A stretch of DNA of 13,588 bases from Propionibacteriaceae bacterium (lineage in GTDB: Bacteria > Actinomycetota > Actinomycetes > Propionibacteriales > Propionibacteriaceae): positions 1 through 13,588 of the forward strand of contig JAUNRO010000045.1 of the NCBI GenBank assembly GCA_030544185.1, written 5' to 3'. The first letter of the stretch is position 1. The number at the start of each line of letters is the position of its first letter. The notes below the pieces were generated by a model that had not been told where the DNA came from, did no database searches, and was given only the letters and a program-made list of their open reading frames with translations. The position numbers and the translations under genes were made by a program. Positions 12,917 to 13,588 of this stretch are shown here, piece after piece.

Positions 12917-13588
12917 TCGACCCGGCGACCGCGCCCGCGTCGGGATGCGCGGCCGCGACCCGGTCGCACAGCTCCCGGACCGCCCCGTGCCCGCCACGAC
13001 GGGTGAGCACCACGCGAGCGGCGCGCAGGAGCTCGGGATGGGCGTCGGCGACGGCGATCGGCCAGCCGACGGCAGCCATCGGACCGAGATCGTTGATGTC
13101 GTTGCCGACATAGGCCGTGCGGGCGGGATCGATGCCGGCCTCGGTCAGCCACTCCAGGACCGCGGTGCGCTTGTCGGCCACCGACTGCAGCACCGGCACG
13201 CCCAGCTTGGCCGCCCGCGCCCTCACCACGGGGTTGGTCTCCCGTGAGCAGATCAGGAAGGGGATGCCGGCACGGCGCAGCACCGAGATCCCGAGCCCAT
13301 CGCTGCGGGACACCCGGACGCTCTCGCGCCCGTGCTCGTCGACATAGGCGGTGTCGGCGGTGTGCACCCCGTCGAAGTCGGTGATGACCGCGTCGACGTC
13401 GATCGCGGTGCCGGCCGGTGTCTCGGGCCGGTCGAGCACCCCCGCGAAGGCGTCGGCCAGAGCCAGCTCCTCGACGGTATCGATCTCCAGCGAGGCCAGC
13501 TCGGACACCGGCACCACCCGGGTCGTGCCGAAGAACCGGTGTCCGGCCTTGCGGAATCCGGTGACGGTCATCGCATAGAACGCCCCGG
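12897..13588 (-). CDS. Acylneuraminate cytidylyltransferase-HAD phosphatase fusion (partial, N-terminus beyond the right edge)
   Basis: The 3' part of a minus-strand gene whose frame stays open to the edge. Just before an internal Met at 13571 it reads GAFYAM, typical of the C-terminal part of CMP-nonulosonic-acid synthetases, and continues with GHRFFGTTRVVPVSELASLEIDTVEELALA in family-typical order. So the start lies outside the window. After this comes a HAD domain of the KDO-8-phosphate-phosphatase type: DFDGVHT (Asp codons at 13377-13379 and 13371-13373), a CSRETN motif II, a Lys-containing motif III (ADKR), and GNDINDLG motif IV. The cytidylyltransferase would activate a sialic-acid-like sugar with CTP and the HAD domain would dephosphorylate the 9-phosphate precursor. 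The final 20 bp overlap the convergent glycosyltransferase gene. Confidence 0.88.
   Translation of the reverse strand, partial: GAFYAMTVTGFRKAGHRFFGTTRVVPVSELASLEIDTVEELALADAFAGVLDRPETPAGTAIDVDAVITDFDGVHTADTAYVDEHGRESVRVSRSDGLGISVLRRAGIPFLICSRETNPVVRARAAKLGVPVLQSVADKRTAVLEWLTEAGIDPARTAYVGNDINDLGPMAAVGWPIAVADAHPELLRAARVVLTRRGGHGAVRELCDRVAAAHPDAGAVAGSISRSES

Noticed and set aside
11387..13111. A 574-codon minus-strand open frame opposite marR and the glycosyltransferase gene
   Set aside because: It covers parts of three well-supported genes, and its translation is Arg/Gly/Pro-rich with no domain-like pattern.
13347..13571. ATG at 13571 as the true start of a separate HAD phosphatase gene
   Set aside because: The frame stays open to the window edge, and the residues on both sides of this Met match the C-terminal part of nonulosonate cytidylyltransferases, so the Met is internal.

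Overview
The window is GC-rich with long GC-biased codon use on both strands, and looks like the chromosome of a high-GC Gram-positive actinobacterium. It carries a NucS/EndoMS mismatch endonuclease (an actinobacterial/archaeal enzyme), a PucR-family regulator, a DivIVA-type coiled-coil protein, and a methylmalonyl-CoA epimerase and MeaB pair; the epimerase resembles the Propionibacterium enzyme as I recall it. With a phenol-hydroxylase operon present, a phenol-degrading member of the Propionibacteriaceae (for example a Granulicoccus relative) is a reasonable guess, but no marker gene in the window proves it.

Left part (97-4551): three minus-strand genes in the order beta subunit, effector, alpha subunit match dmpL-dmpM-dmpN of the multicomponent phenol hydroxylases. 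The gamma subunit and reductase (dmpO, dmpP) would lie past the left edge; dmpK is not upstream of dmpL. A PucR-family activator-type gene is divergent, with a 316-bp shared control region holding a 6-bp-arm inverted repeat. The first 96 bases are runs of G and C that look like an assembly edge or a strong structure.

Middle (4552-8796): a stand-alone Lon N-terminal-domain protein and nucS follow on the plus strand. Each has a TANNNT hexamer exactly 6 nt before its start codon, the actinobacterial leaderless pattern. They run convergently, with a 21-bp gap, into a minus-strand pair: a DivIVA-like coiled-coil protein whose stop overlaps the start of an AI-2E-family permease by 4 bp.

Right part (8797-13588): methylmalonyl-CoA epimerase (minus) and meaB (plus) are divergent and belong to the propionyl-CoA/succinyl-CoA route; the mutase itself is not here. 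Next comes a plus-strand run of a 52-residue membrane protein, a two-helix PH-domain membrane protein, a MarR regulator overlapping it by 4 bp, and a putative DUF6716-like glycosyltransferase. The last of these overlaps by 20 bp the 3' end of a convergent gene entering from the right edge. That gene encodes the end of an acylneuraminate cytidylyltransferase fused to a HAD phosphatase, suggesting the border of a nonulosonic-acid surface-polymer locus.

No tRNA, rRNA, CRISPR array, insertion sequence or phage gene was seen. The best candidates for something new are the leaderless Lon-domain/nucS pair, the phenol hydroxylase operon under a PucR-type regulator, and the small membrane protein/PH-domain/MarR/glycosyltransferase run.
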